Assembly: GCA_000335735.1 (NCBI GenBank)
Contig: AMYY01000007.1
Location: 43,729-107,728 of the forward strand
DNA: 64,000 nucleotides
Source: an alpha proteobacterium L41A
Lineage (GTDB): Bacteria > Pseudomonadota > Alphaproteobacteria > Caulobacterales > Caulobacteraceae
Direction: 5' to 3'
Shown here: positions 36,052-43,711 of the stretch, piece by piece
Layout: each line of letters opens with the position of its first letter
Numbering within the stretch: the stretch's first letter is position 1
The notes under the pieces: model-generated
Seen by the model: the letters and a program-made list of their open reading frames with translations, nothing else
What the model was told of the DNA's origin: nothing
Database searches by the model: none
Position numbers and translations under genes: made by a program

Positions 36052-36579
36052 CTAGCGCCGTTCAAGAATGCGGAATGTGAAGGCGTGGTCGTCCTTCTCG
36101 CCTGCCGGGTACGATTCTGACGATACCTCGACCCAGGCTGTTTCGTCGAATGACGGAAAGACGGCGTCGCCTTCCGGCGAAGCCTCCACCTCGGTGATGT
36201 AGAGGCGTTTCGCGCGGGGCAGGGCGGCCTCGAACAGGGCCGTGCCGCCGATGACGCAGATTTCGTCCACCCCGTCGTCCTCAGCCGTTTCGCGCCCGAT
36301 CTCGATGGCCTCGTCCAGAGTGGCGCAGACCAGCCCGCCCTTGGCCATGCCGTCCGCCTCGTAGGACTGGTCGCGCGTCAGAATCAGGTTGAGCCGGCCA
36401 GGCAGGGGTTTCAGCGGCAAGCTTTCCCAGGTCTTGCGGCCCATCAGGCAGGGCTTGCCCACGGTGATGGCCTTGAAGCGCTGTAGATCGCTGCGCAGCC
36501 GCCAGGGCAAGTCGCCGTCACGGCCGATGACGCCGTTGCGTCCACGCGCGACGACCAATGCGATCTGGGGAACGGTCAT
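36052..36579 (-). CDS. folA: Dihydrofolate reductase
   Basis: DHFR regenerates tetrahydrofolate, needed after ThyA oxidises it. The 175-residue protein has IALVVARGRNGVIGRDGDLPWRLRSDLQRFKAIT with the Met20-loop PW and substrate-binding Asp, MGRKTWESLP and LNLILTRDQ, and VIGGTALFEAALPRAKRLYITEVE. The ATG at 36579 makes an ATGA overlap with the upstream MazG-like stop; an extra 9 in-frame codons upstream are not needed. It is encoded with thyA, MazG-like and hydrolase genes on the minus strand. Confidence 0.96.
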   Translation of the reverse strand: MTVPQIALVVARGRNGVIGRDGDLPWRLRSDLQRFKAITVGKPCLMGRKTWESLPLKPLPGRLNLILTRDQSYEADGMAKGGLVCATLDEAIEIGRETAEDDGVDEICVIGGTALFEAALPRAKRLYITEVEASPEGDAVFPSFDETAWVEVSSESYPAGEKDDHAFTFRILERR

Positions 36580-36875
36580 GCTTTCGGCTCCAGCCACTTC
36601 AGCCATTTGCGCTGCATGGCCTGGTCAAGGTCGACGCCAGCCCGCGCGCAGTAGATCAGCAGCATCCCCAGCACATCCGCCGCCTCGTCACCCAGCGCCT
36701 GGCTGTCGGGCGCGCCTCGTGCGCGGCTAGTCAGCCGCAGGTGCTCGGCGGTCAGTTCGCCAAGCTCTTCCTGAAGCTTGAGCAGGGCCCAGTCGCGGTC
36801 GCGGTCGATATCGTGTTCGGCGGCGTAGATGTCGGAGATGCGAATCACCGACGCGGTCAGATGGCGCAAATCCAT
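36576..36875 (-). CDS. MazG-like nucleotide pyrophosphohydrolase, short form
   Basis: A 99-residue all-alpha NTP-PPase-like protein: LKLQEELGELTAEHLRLTSRARG holds the EExxE half of the metal site and LGDEAADVLGMLLIYCARAGVDLDQAMQRKW the ExxD half. Unlike the 264-residue MazG at 4 kb it has one repeat. Such short forms dimerise and usually clean aberrant dNTPs such as 2-hydroxy-dATP or dUTP. The location between thyA's operon partner and folA supports a dNTP role. The ATG at 36875 is preferred over a longer in-frame start. Confidence 0.85.
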   Translation of the reverse strand: MDLRHLTASVIRISDIYAAEHDIDRDRDWALLKLQEELGELTAEHLRLTSRARGAPDSQALGDEAADVLGMLLIYCARAGVDLDQAMQRKWLKWLEPKA

Positions 36876-36879
36876 ACGT

Positions 36880-37734
36880 TCAGCGACGCTCGATGCTGAC
36901 GCCGTCCGCCGCAAAGGACTGAAGGCGCGACCGGGCGTCGGCGTCGTTCAGCGCATAGGCGTCGAGGAAATCCTCCGTCGCCCGGATGATCTGATCAAAC
37001 TGCTCGCCTTGCGCCGTCCCCGGCAGCTGGTGGTCTGCGCTCGCGAAGATCATCAGGGTTTTGTCGCCTGCCGGACTGTTGTCGAACGGCGCGCGATGAT
37101 CGCGCCAATCGCTGACGAAGCCGGGCACCAGATCCTGATCGCCGGTGATCACCAACAGCGGACGGTCAAGCGTGCGGTAGCTGTCGGAGGTGACGAGGCC
37201 GGGGATGGAGCCGGCCGAGGAAAAGGCGATCACGCCCTTTACCGCCGGATCGCCTGCGGGTCCCGCCGCCGTGACGGCGCCGCCCTCGATTACGGACATC
37301 AGAGAGCCGAACGAATGCCCCGCCACGATCAGCGGTTTGCCCGAATGCGCATGGGCGGCGATGCCGCGTGCGACGCCCAGGTCGACCAGTCTGGTCGAGA
37401 AGGCGGCGCGATCATCGTATTTCTCATGTTCGGGATGGCGCAGAGAGTCGACGTGCAGCGGTGCGATGACCGTGAAACCATGCGCCGCCCAGGCCGACAG
37501 AATGCGAGCATAGGCCGTCGGCGAACCGTTATAGCCGTGGCTGAACACCACTACGCCGCGTTCGACCGGGGCGGTCCAGATGCTGATCGGTATGGAGCGA
37601 CCGTCCGGCGCCGGGATACGGGTTTGGGTCGGCGTGATCTCTGCGGCTTCGACGGCGGATGAGATCGGCTGGGCGACCGCCGACGCGGCGGGCGCCGCGA
37701 GCAGAATGAGACCGAGGGAGAAAGCGCGGATCAT
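36880..37734 (-). CDS. Secreted alpha/beta hydrolase
   Basis: A 284-residue protein with signal peptide MIRAFSLGLILLAAPAASAVAQ and an alpha/beta-hydrolase fold: oxyanion HGYNGSP, nucleophile elbow GHSFGSLMS (Ser near 135), catalytic Asp in GDQDLVPGF and His in ASADHQLPG. It resembles the chlorophyllase/dienelactone-hydrolase-like lipase group. The start at 37734 is chosen because the signal peptide begins there. It lies 4 bp upstream of the MazG-like gene and 11 bp downstream of thyA, although its exported product is unrelated to nucleotide metabolism. Confidence 0.87.
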   Translation of the reverse strand: MIRAFSLGLILLAAPAASAVAQPISSAVEAAEITPTQTRIPAPDGRSIPISIWTAPVERGVVVFSHGYNGSPTAYARILSAWAAHGFTVIAPLHVDSLRHPEHEKYDDRAAFSTRLVDLGVARGIAAHAHSGKPLIVAGHSFGSLMSVIEGGAVTAAGPAGDPAVKGVIAFSSAGSIPGLVTSDSYRTLDRPLLVITGDQDLVPGFVSDWRDHRAPFDNSPAGDKTLMIFASADHQLPGTAQGEQFDQIIRATEDFLDAYALNDADARSRLQSFAADGVSIERR

Positions 37735-37745
37735 CGTGAACGACC

Positions 37746-38603
37746 TTAAACGGCGACGGCGGCCTTGATGTGCGGCCAGGCCTCGTAGCCTTCGAGGGTG
37801 AAGTCCGAGAGGTCGAAGGCGAACAAGTCGGTCTTGGGCGCGATCTGCATGACCGGCAGGGGCAGAGGCTCGCGGGTCAGCTGAAGCTCGGCCTGTTCGA
37901 GGTGATTCAGATACAGATGGGCGTCGCCGAATGTGTGGACGAAGTCGCCCGGTTCCAACCCCACCACCTGGGCCAGCATCATCGTCAGCAGGGCGTAGGA
38001 GGCGATGTTGAAGGGCACGCCCAGAAAGACGTCGGCGCTGCGCTGATACAGCTGGCAGCTCAGTTTTCCATCCGCGACGAAGAACTGGAACAGGCAATGA
38101 CAGGGCGGCAGGGCCATGTCTTCGACGTCGGCCGGGTTCCAGGCGGTGACGATGTGTCGGCGGCTGTTGGGATTGGTCTTCAGTCCGTGAACCAGTTTCT
38201 CGATCTGGTCGATGACGCGGCCGTCCGGCGCGGTCCAGGACCGCCATTGCTTGCCATAGACCGGACCCAACTCGCCCTCGGCGTCGGCCCATTCGTCCCA
38301 GATGCGGACGCCATTGTCCTTCAGATAGGCGATATTGGTCTCGCCGCGCAGGAACCACAGCAGTTCGACGATGATCGAACGCAGATGCAGCTTCTTGGTC
38401 GTCAGGACCGGAAAGCCCTTGGACAGATCGAATCGCATTTGGCGGCCGAAGACGCCCAGGGTGCCGGTGCCGGTGCGGTCGTCGCGGCGGACGCCATTGT
38501 CGAGGATGTCGCGCAGCAAGTTCAGATACTGCCGCTCGGGATGATCGGCCGGCGCCGCAGCGATGCGAGCCTGAAGTTCAGCGATGGCGACCTGAGCGTT
38601 CAT
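37746..38603 (-). CDS. thyA: Thymidylate synthase
   Basis: ThyA methylates dUMP to dTMP with 5,10-methylene-THF, producing dihydrofolate for FolA. The 285-residue protein has [35 protein letters not shown], the catalytic [11 protein letters not shown] (Cys) near 165, [25 protein letters not shown] and the family end, here [15 protein letters not shown]. The presence of thyA with folA, rather than thyX, is normal for this family. It heads the minus-strand operon. Confidence 0.97.
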   Translation of the reverse strand: MNAQVAIAELQARIAAAPADHPERQYLNLLRDILDNGVRRDDRTGTGTLGVFGRQMRFDLSKGFPVLTTKKLHLRSIIVELLWFLRGETNIAYLKDNGVRIWDEWADAEGELGPVYGKQWRSWTAPDGRVIDQIEKLVHGLKTNPNSRRHIVTAWNPADVEDMALPPCHCLFQFFVADGKLSCQLYQRSADVFLGVPFNIASYALLTMMLAQVVGLEPGDFVHTFGDAHLYLNHLEQAELQLTREPLPLPVMQIAPKTDLFAFDLSDFTLEGYEAWPHIKAAVAV

Positions 38604-38678
38604 GGCGTCAGCTTCTACCCGAATCAGTCGTTCGCCAATGAGCCGTCGGTGGTCGCCATCGGATCGTTGTGGATCGAA

Positions 38679-39221
38679 TCAGCCGCCGAAGCCGCCTTCG
38701 TCGAGGAAGGCCTGTTCTTCAGGCGTGGTCTGGCGGCCCAGCGCCGCGTTGCGGTGCGGGAAGCGGCCGAAGCGGACGATGATGTCGCGGTGCAGCTTGC
38801 CCCACTTCTCCAGCTCTTCGTCGCCGGCGACCAAGGCCATGTAGCGGTCCTGATCCTCGATCCGTTCGGAATGTTCGAAGGGCAGAAGCAGGAAGTTCTT
38901 CAAAGCCGGTTCGACCGCCAGATGCAGATCGCGCGCCACCGCCTGATTGGCGAACATCAGGGCCAGAGGATCGGTGGCGAACTGATGCGCCGTGCCGCGA
39001 AAACTGTTTCGGGGATACTGGTCCAGCAGGATCAACAGCGCCAAGGCGCCCTCGGCCGTGTCCATCCAGTCGTCCCGTTCGCGGCGCGCGGCGGCCGAAT
39101 GCAGGGCGTGGCCTCGGTCGCGGAAGTCGGCGTCGAACGCCTCGTCCTTGGCGAACCACTTTTCGGGCCCAGCCTCTTTCCAGAAGGCGACGACGTCGGA
39201 TGGGGTTATGAAGGCGGTCAT
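38679..39221 (-). CDS. DUF924 family protein
   Basis: A 180-residue all-helical protein of the DUF924 (tetratricopeptide-like) family: PSDVVAFWKEAGPEKWFAKDEAFDADFRDR, then LALLILLDQYPRNSFRGTAHQFATDPLAL and ALGRQTTPEEQAFLDEGGFGG. Function is unknown, though the fold resembles a helical repeat. Its ATG overlaps the ATG of ilvC on the opposite strand in a shared CATG at 39219-39222, so neither gene has a separate intergenic promoter. Confidence 0.87.
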   Translation of the reverse strand: MTAFITPSDVVAFWKEAGPEKWFAKDEAFDADFRDRGHALHSAAARRERDDWMDTAEGALALLILLDQYPRNSFRGTAHQFATDPLALMFANQAVARDLHLAVEPALKNFLLLPFEHSERIEDQDRYMALVAGDEELEKWGKLHRDIIVRFGRFPHRNAALGRQTTPEEQAFLDEGGFGG

Positions 39222-40254
39222 GACCCAGACCCTACCCAATCCGCTGCCTGTCTTCCACGACCGCGACTGCGACCTTTCGATCATTCGCGGCAAGCGCGTG
39301 GCCATGATCGGTTACGGCAGCCAAGGCCGCACACATGCGCTGAACCTGCGCGATTCGGGCGTGACCGATATCGTGGTGGGTCTGAAAGCCGACTCCAAGA
39401 CTCGCGACCTGGCGCGCGCCGACGGGTTTGAGGTGATGACGGCCGGACAGGCCGCGTCGGGCGCCGACGTGGTCGCCGTCATGACTTCGGACGAGGCGCA
39501 CCGCGATTTGTGGCGCGACGAACTGGAGCCGAACGTGCGGACGGGCGCGGCCCTAGTCTTCGCCCACGGCCTGTCGGTGCGGTTCGGCCTGGTCGAACCG
39601 CGCGCGGATCTGGACGTCGTCCTGGCCTCGCCCAAGGGGATCGGGCCGCGCATCCGCGATTTGTACGAAGCCGGGGAGGGGGTCTTCTGCCTGTTTGGCG
39701 TGCAGCAGGACGCGACGGGCGGCGGGCATGCGCTAGGCCTGTCCTATGCGGCGGCGCTGGGATGCGGGCGCAAGGGCATTCTGGAAACGACGATGCGCGA
39801 CGAGTGCGAGAGCGACCTGTTCGGCGAACAGGTGGTGCTGTGCGGCGGCATCGCGGAACTGATCGACGCGGCCTTCATGAAGCTGGTCAACGCTGGCTAT
39901 CCGCCCGAGGTGGCGTGGTTCGAATGCTTCTATGAAGCGAAGCTGGTGACCGACCTGATGTACGAACGCGGCATCGCGGGCGCCTTCGCCAAGATTTCGA
40001 ACACGGCGGAATACGGCGCCTATCTGACCGGACCGCGCATCATCGGAGCCGAGTCTCGCCAAGCGATGGATCAGGTGTTGGCCGAGGTTCAGGGCGGGGC
40101 GTTCGTGCGGCGGCTGATGGCCGACTACGACGCGGGTTCGCCCGACCTGACCGCGCGCCGAAAGACGCTAGGCTCGAGGACTATCGAGTCGGTCGGAGCG
40201 CATCTGAATGCGGTGGCGCGTCAGGCAATGAAGAGCGCGGCGAACGACGACTGA
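39220..40254 (+). CDS. ilvC: Ketol-acid reductoisomerase, divergent paralogue
   Basis: KARI converts acetolactate-type compounds in branched-chain amino-acid synthesis with NADPH and Mg2+. The 344-residue class-I-length protein has the Rossmann loop GYGSQGRTHAL, FAHGLSVRFG with catalytic His, metal-ligand segment DLFGEQVVLCGG, and SNTAEYGAYLTGP. It departs from the usual family: APKGPG is SPKGIG, and FECLHE is FECFYE. It may therefore be a second, divergent copy rather than the housekeeping gene. Its ATG overlaps that of DUF924. It is not next to ilvBN. Confidence 0.85.
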   Translation: MTQTLPNPLPVFHDRDCDLSIIRGKRVAMIGYGSQGRTHALNLRDSGVTDIVVGLKADSKTRDLARADGFEVMTAGQAASGADVVAVMTSDEAHRDLWRDELEPNVRTGAALVFAHGLSVRFGLVEPRADLDVVLASPKGIGPRIRDLYEAGEGVFCLFGVQQDATGGGHALGLSYAAALGCGRKGILETTMRDECESDLFGEQVVLCGGIAELIDAAFMKLVNAGYPPEVAWFECFYEAKLVTDLMYERGIAGAFAKISNTAEYGAYLTGPRIIGAESRQAMDQVLAEVQGGAFVRRLMADYDAGSPDLTARRKTLGSRTIESVGAHLNAVARQAMKSAANDD

Positions 40255-40314
40255 CGCGGACTTGGCGGCGGGCGAAGACCCGCTGTCGCATCGTCGATCT
40301 TTCTGAGGAGAAGA

Positions 40315-40391
40315 TGGTCGGAGTGAGAGGATTCGAACCTCCGACCCCTGCGTCCCGAACGCAGTGCTCTACCAGGCTGAGCCACACTCCG
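40315..40391 (-). tRNA. tRNA-Pro(CGG)
   Basis: The minus strand reads CGGAGTG..CACTCCG for the acceptor stem, with encoded CCA, a CTGCG-TTCGGGA-CGCAG anticodon arm (anticodon CGG) and T-arm GGAGGTTCGAATCCTCT. All three arms fold normally. The other strand of the short spacer carries tRNA-Gln. Confidence 0.95.
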
Positions 40392-40592
40392 ACCGTGGGG
40401 GCTGGCCTAGCGGCGTCGCCCCGAAGTGAGGACGCGGCTTATAGCCATGGGTTCGATAGGCCGCAAGCGCCCATTTCGACCCATCTTCACGGTAAGCGAA
40501 AATAGTCCTAAAAGAGGGTGTTGCATCCCAAAACGGCTTGGCGTATCTGACCGCCTCCGCCGCACAGAGTGCTTCGGAAACGCCGGTCCTGC

Positions 40593-40666
40593 TGGGGAAT
40601 GGTGTAATGGTAACACTACGGTTTTTGGTACCGTCATTCTAGGTTCGAGTCCTAGTTCCCCAGCCA
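40593..40666 (+). tRNA. tRNA-Gln(TTG)
   Basis: Acceptor TGGGGAA..TTCCCCA with encoded GCCA end. The anticodon arm ACGGT-TTTTGGT-ACCGT gives anticodon TTG, and the T-arm CTAGGTTCGAGTCCTAG is complete. Confidence 0.95.
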
Positions 40667-40788
40667 TCCGCCGACAAAGATCGGCGCCGCCGAACCACTT
40701 CACAGCTTCAGCATTATCATCTGCGCCAGGGCGTCCGTTCGGACGCCCGGCTACCTAGCTTGACCGCAGACTGCTGCTGAGGAGAACG

Positions 40789-41307
40789 ATGATGGTCACC
40801 GCCAAAGAAAAGCGCCTGGCACCCCTGAAGACGCCGACGAGCCTGTCGGAGGAGGCCACCCAGAGCATTTCCGCCGCTTTGACCGGCTTGCTGGCCGATA
40901 CGTTCGCTCTCTACATCAAGACCAAGAATTTCCATTGGCACGTCTCGGGACCGCATTTCCGGGACTATCATCTGATGCTGGACGAGCAGTCGGCGGAAAT
41001 CCTAGCCATGACGGATCCGATGGCCGAGCGGGCGCGCAAGATCGGCGGCACGACGCTGCGCTCCATCGGTCAGATCGCCAAGGAATCACGCATCGCCGAC
41101 AATGACGCCGATTACGTCGATCCGCTGGATATGCTGGCCGAGCTTCGCGACGACAACGGTGAACTGATCGGCCGAATGCGCGAGGTGCATGACTTGTGCG
41201 ACGAGCATAATGACGTCGCGACCGCCAGCCTGCTGGAAAACTGGATCGATGAGAGCGAGAAGCGCGTCTGGTTCCTGTTCGAATCGGGTCGTCGCGGCAA
41301 CGGCTGA
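40789..41307 (+). CDS. dps: Dps-family DNA-protecting ferritin
   Basis: Dps proteins form 12-mers that oxidise iron with H2O2 and shield DNA. The 172-residue protein has the inter-subunit ferroxidase motif NFHWHVSGPHFRDYHLMLDEQ's parts (about 45-65: His, Asp and Glu ligands). The N-terminal MMVTAKEKRLAPLKTP is Lys-rich and could bind DNA. GGAG precedes tandem ATG codons at 40789 and 40792. It is transcribed alone, with tRNA-Gln upstream. Confidence 0.95.
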   Translation: MMVTAKEKRLAPLKTPTSLSEEATQSISAALTGLLADTFALYIKTKNFHWHVSGPHFRDYHLMLDEQSAEILAMTDPMAERARKIGGTTLRSIGQIAKESRIADNDADYVDPLDMLAELRDDNGELIGRMREVHDLCDEHNDVATASLLENWIDESEKRVWFLFESGRRGNG

Positions 41308-41375
41308 GGAACCGCAGCGCTTGCACCGTCTTATGTATCGTCGATAGTCGATGACGGACGGCGCAGGAGAGGCGT

Positions 41376-41738
41376 GTGAAGCAGGGTGCGGTGATCTGCG
41401 GTTTGGCGGTTGTAGGCGTGCTGGCGGCCTCGCCCGCCTCGGCCGATATGTCCAAGGCGTTCGGCAATACGATCGTGTCCCATTATCCCAATGGACAGTG
41501 GGTCAGGCACTATTTCGAGCCGGATGGACGCTACACGTCGCAGTTTTCGGACGGGCGACGTGTGGCGGCCCGCTGGTCGGCCGAGGGTGACAAAATCTGT
41601 TTGTCCGGCTTCAGCCCGCGTCAGATCCTGCCGCGCTTTTGCAGCCGGATGGTGGAGGCCGATGTCGGCGACACCTGGCGCGCCCGCGATCCCTTGGGAC
41701 GCTCCATTCGCAACGAACTGGTCGCGGGGCGTCGCTGA
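41376..41738 (+). CDS. Uncharacterised secreted protein
   Basis: A 120-residue protein with signal peptide MKQGAVICGLAVVGVLAASPASA. The mature ~97 residues contain NTIVSHYPNGQWVRHYFEPDGRYTSQFSDGRRVAARW, a beta-rich pattern with repeated YFEPDGRY-like turns, and two Cys (KICLSGF, PRFCSRM) that may be bridged. I do not recognise the family; small proteins like this are common in Caulobacteraceae. The start is GTG with GGAGA upstream. It lies between dps and tRNA-Leu. Confidence 0.72.
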   Translation: MKQGAVICGLAVVGVLAASPASADMSKAFGNTIVSHYPNGQWVRHYFEPDGRYTSQFSDGRRVAARWSAEGDKICLSGFSPRQILPRFCSRMVEADVGDTWRARDPLGRSIRNELVAGRR

Positions 41739-41787
41739 GGCCTTGCCCTGAGCGACGTCTCCCTCTAGACGCGACCGCCTACCCGAT

Positions 41788-41872
41788 GCGGATGTGGCGG
41801 AACTGGTAGACGCACTGGATTTAGGTTCCAGCGCCGAGAGGCGTGGAGGTTCGAGTCCTCTCATCCGCACCA
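41788..41872 (+). tRNA. tRNA-Leu(TAG)
   Basis: A class II tRNA with acceptor GCGGATG..CATCCGC, encoded ACCA end, anticodon arm CTGGA-TTTAGGT-TCCAG (anticodon TAG) and a long variable arm CGCCGAGAGGCG. T-arm GGAGGTTCGAGTCCTCT is complete. Confidence 0.95.
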
Positions 41873-41879
41873 ATACAAA

Positions 41880-41908
41880 AAAGGCCCCGGAGCGATCCGG
41901 GGCCTTTC
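41880..41908 (+). terminator. Rho-independent terminator after tRNA-Leu
   Basis: AAAGGCCCCGG-AGCGAT-CCGGGGCCTTT followed by CTTT, directly after the tRNA 3' end. The stem almost copies the pdh-operon terminator at 22.4 kb. Confidence 0.9.
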
Positions 41909-41993
41909 TTTATTCCTGGCCTATCGCCCTTGCGGGCTATTTGAGGCTGATAGACGGGCCCGCCGCGATTGGTGCGACAGGCCCGCTTTGGTC

Positions 41994-43568
41994 TTAGCTG
42001 ATCGGCGGCACGGGCGGCGGCGGAACGTCGCCATCCGTTTCGTGAACCTCGACCACGCCGCGACCCAGGTGGCTCTTGCGGTAGCCGTAGGCGAAGTAGA
42101 TCAGCAGGCCGATGCCGCCCCAGATCGGCAGCACCATCTTGGCGTCGTGCGGCAGGTTCCAGAACAGGAAGGCGCAGCCGAATGCCGACAGGGGCGCGAA
42201 CACCCAGATCAGCGGCGTACGGAACGGACGGCGACGGTTCGGATCCTTGACCCGCAGCACCAGCACCGCGATCGACACCATGAAGAAGGCGAACAGGGTG
42301 CCCGAGTTCGAGATGTCGGCCAGCTGACCGACCGGGAACAGGGCGCCGGCGATGGCGACCGCAATGCCGGTGGCGGCGGTCACGATATAGGGCGTCTTCC
42401 ACTTGGGGTGGATCTTGGTCAGGCCTTCCGGCAGCAGGCCGTCGCGCGCCATCACGAAGAAGATGCGGGTCTGACCGAAGATCATCATCAGGATGACCGA
42501 CGGCAGGGCCAAGAGGGCGGCGGTGCCCAGGGCGTTGCCGATCTGGGGGTGACCGACGACGCGCAGAACGTGGGCCAGGGCCTCGTTGGAGCAGACCAGC
42601 ATTTCGGCGTTGGCGGGCAGGGCGCAGGCGGCGACGAAGGCGGGCGAGCCCGGCTGGACCGCTTCACCGGCGGTGCCTAGAACCGGCTGAGCGCCGATGG
42701 CTCCGGCGGCGCCGAGCGCGACCAGAAGATAGAAGATCGTGCAGATGGCCAGCGAGCCGATCAGGCCGATGGGCACGTTACGCTGCGGGTTCTTGGTTTC
42801 CTCGGCGGCCGTCGAAACGGCGTCGAAGCCGACATAGGCGAAGAAGATCGAGGCCGCGGCGCCGACGATGCCCATCCCCGAATATTGGCCGAAGAGGCCA
42901 TTGGGGGCGAACGGCGACAGGTTGGCCGACTGGATGACGGGCAGGGTGATGACGATGAAGACCGTCAGGGCGATGACCTTGATCGCGACCAGGATCGCGT
43001 TGACGCGGGCCGACTCCGTCGTGCCGACCATCAGCAGGCCGGTCACCAGCAGGGCCACGACGATGGCGGGGATGTTGACGATCCCGGCCGAGAAGTCGGG
43101 CGTGGGGATGAAGCCGTTCATCGACCAGGTCGGCCCGGCGGACAGGAGGTCGGGGAAATCGAAACCGAGCCCTTGCTCTATCAGCCCCAGCACATAGCCC
43201 GACCAACCGACCGACACGGCCGAGGCCGCCACGGCGTATTCCAGGATCAGCGCCCAGCCGACCGTCCAGGCCAGCAGTTCGCCCATCACGGCGTAGGTGT
43301 AGGTGTAGGCCGAGCCCGAAACCGGCGCCATCGACGCCAGTTCGGAGTAGCAGAGCGCCGCGACCGCGCAGACCGCGCCGGCGATGACGAAGCTGATCAT
43401 CATGCCCGGTCCGGCCTTTTGGGCGGCCGAAGCAGTCAGGACGAAGATCCCGGTGCCAATGATGGCCCCGATCCCCAGAAGCGTCAGTTGAACAGGACCA
43501 AGCGACCGGTGAAGCGACTTCTTCTCGGCCGTGGCAAGGATCGCGTCGAGCGACTTAACGCGCCACAT
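41994..43568 (-). CDS. APC-family amino acid permease
   Basis: A 524-residue inner-membrane permease of the APC superfamily (YfnA/cationic amino-acid transporter-like), with about 13 transmembrane helices. The first is preceded by the usual amphipathic SLHRSLGPVQLTLLGIGAIIGTGIFVLTASAAQ, which holds the GIGAIIGTGIF substrate loop of the family. The C-terminal ~25 residues are polar and Pro-rich (DGDVPPPPVPPIS). The substrate is unknown. A GGGGG-type ribosome site precedes the ATG. It diverges from hrpB, 143 bp away. Confidence 0.9.
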   Translation of the reverse strand: MWRVKSLDAILATAEKKSLHRSLGPVQLTLLGIGAIIGTGIFVLTASAAQKAGPGMMISFVIAGAVCAVAALCYSELASMAPVSGSAYTYTYAVMGELLAWTVGWALILEYAVAASAVSVGWSGYVLGLIEQGLGFDFPDLLSAGPTWSMNGFIPTPDFSAGIVNIPAIVVALLVTGLLMVGTTESARVNAILVAIKVIALTVFIVITLPVIQSANLSPFAPNGLFGQYSGMGIVGAAASIFFAYVGFDAVSTAAEETKNPQRNVPIGLIGSLAICTIFYLLVALGAAGAIGAQPVLGTAGEAVQPGSPAFVAACALPANAEMLVCSNEALAHVLRVVGHPQIGNALGTAALLALPSVILMMIFGQTRIFFVMARDGLLPEGLTKIHPKWKTPYIVTAATGIAVAIAGALFPVGQLADISNSGTLFAFFMVSIAVLVLRVKDPNRRRPFRTPLIWVFAPLSAFGCAFLFWNLPHDAKMVLPIWGGIGLLIYFAYGYRKSHLGRGVVEVHETDGDVPPPPVPPIS

Positions 43569-43711
43569 AAAATACCCCCACGTTGATGCAGCCCCTCGGC
43601 TGCTTGGGGCGGACGCTAGCGACGGATGAGGCGGCGCGCAACGCGCATGACGGGGTGGTTAAGGCGCGACGACGCTTTCGTGATCGACCATCGGCAGGCT
43701 AGAGGCGACGC

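Noticed and set aside
40268..40283. GCGGG-CGAAGA-CCCGC hairpin after ilvC
   Set aside because: Five-bp arms and no uridine tract, so it does not qualify as a terminator.
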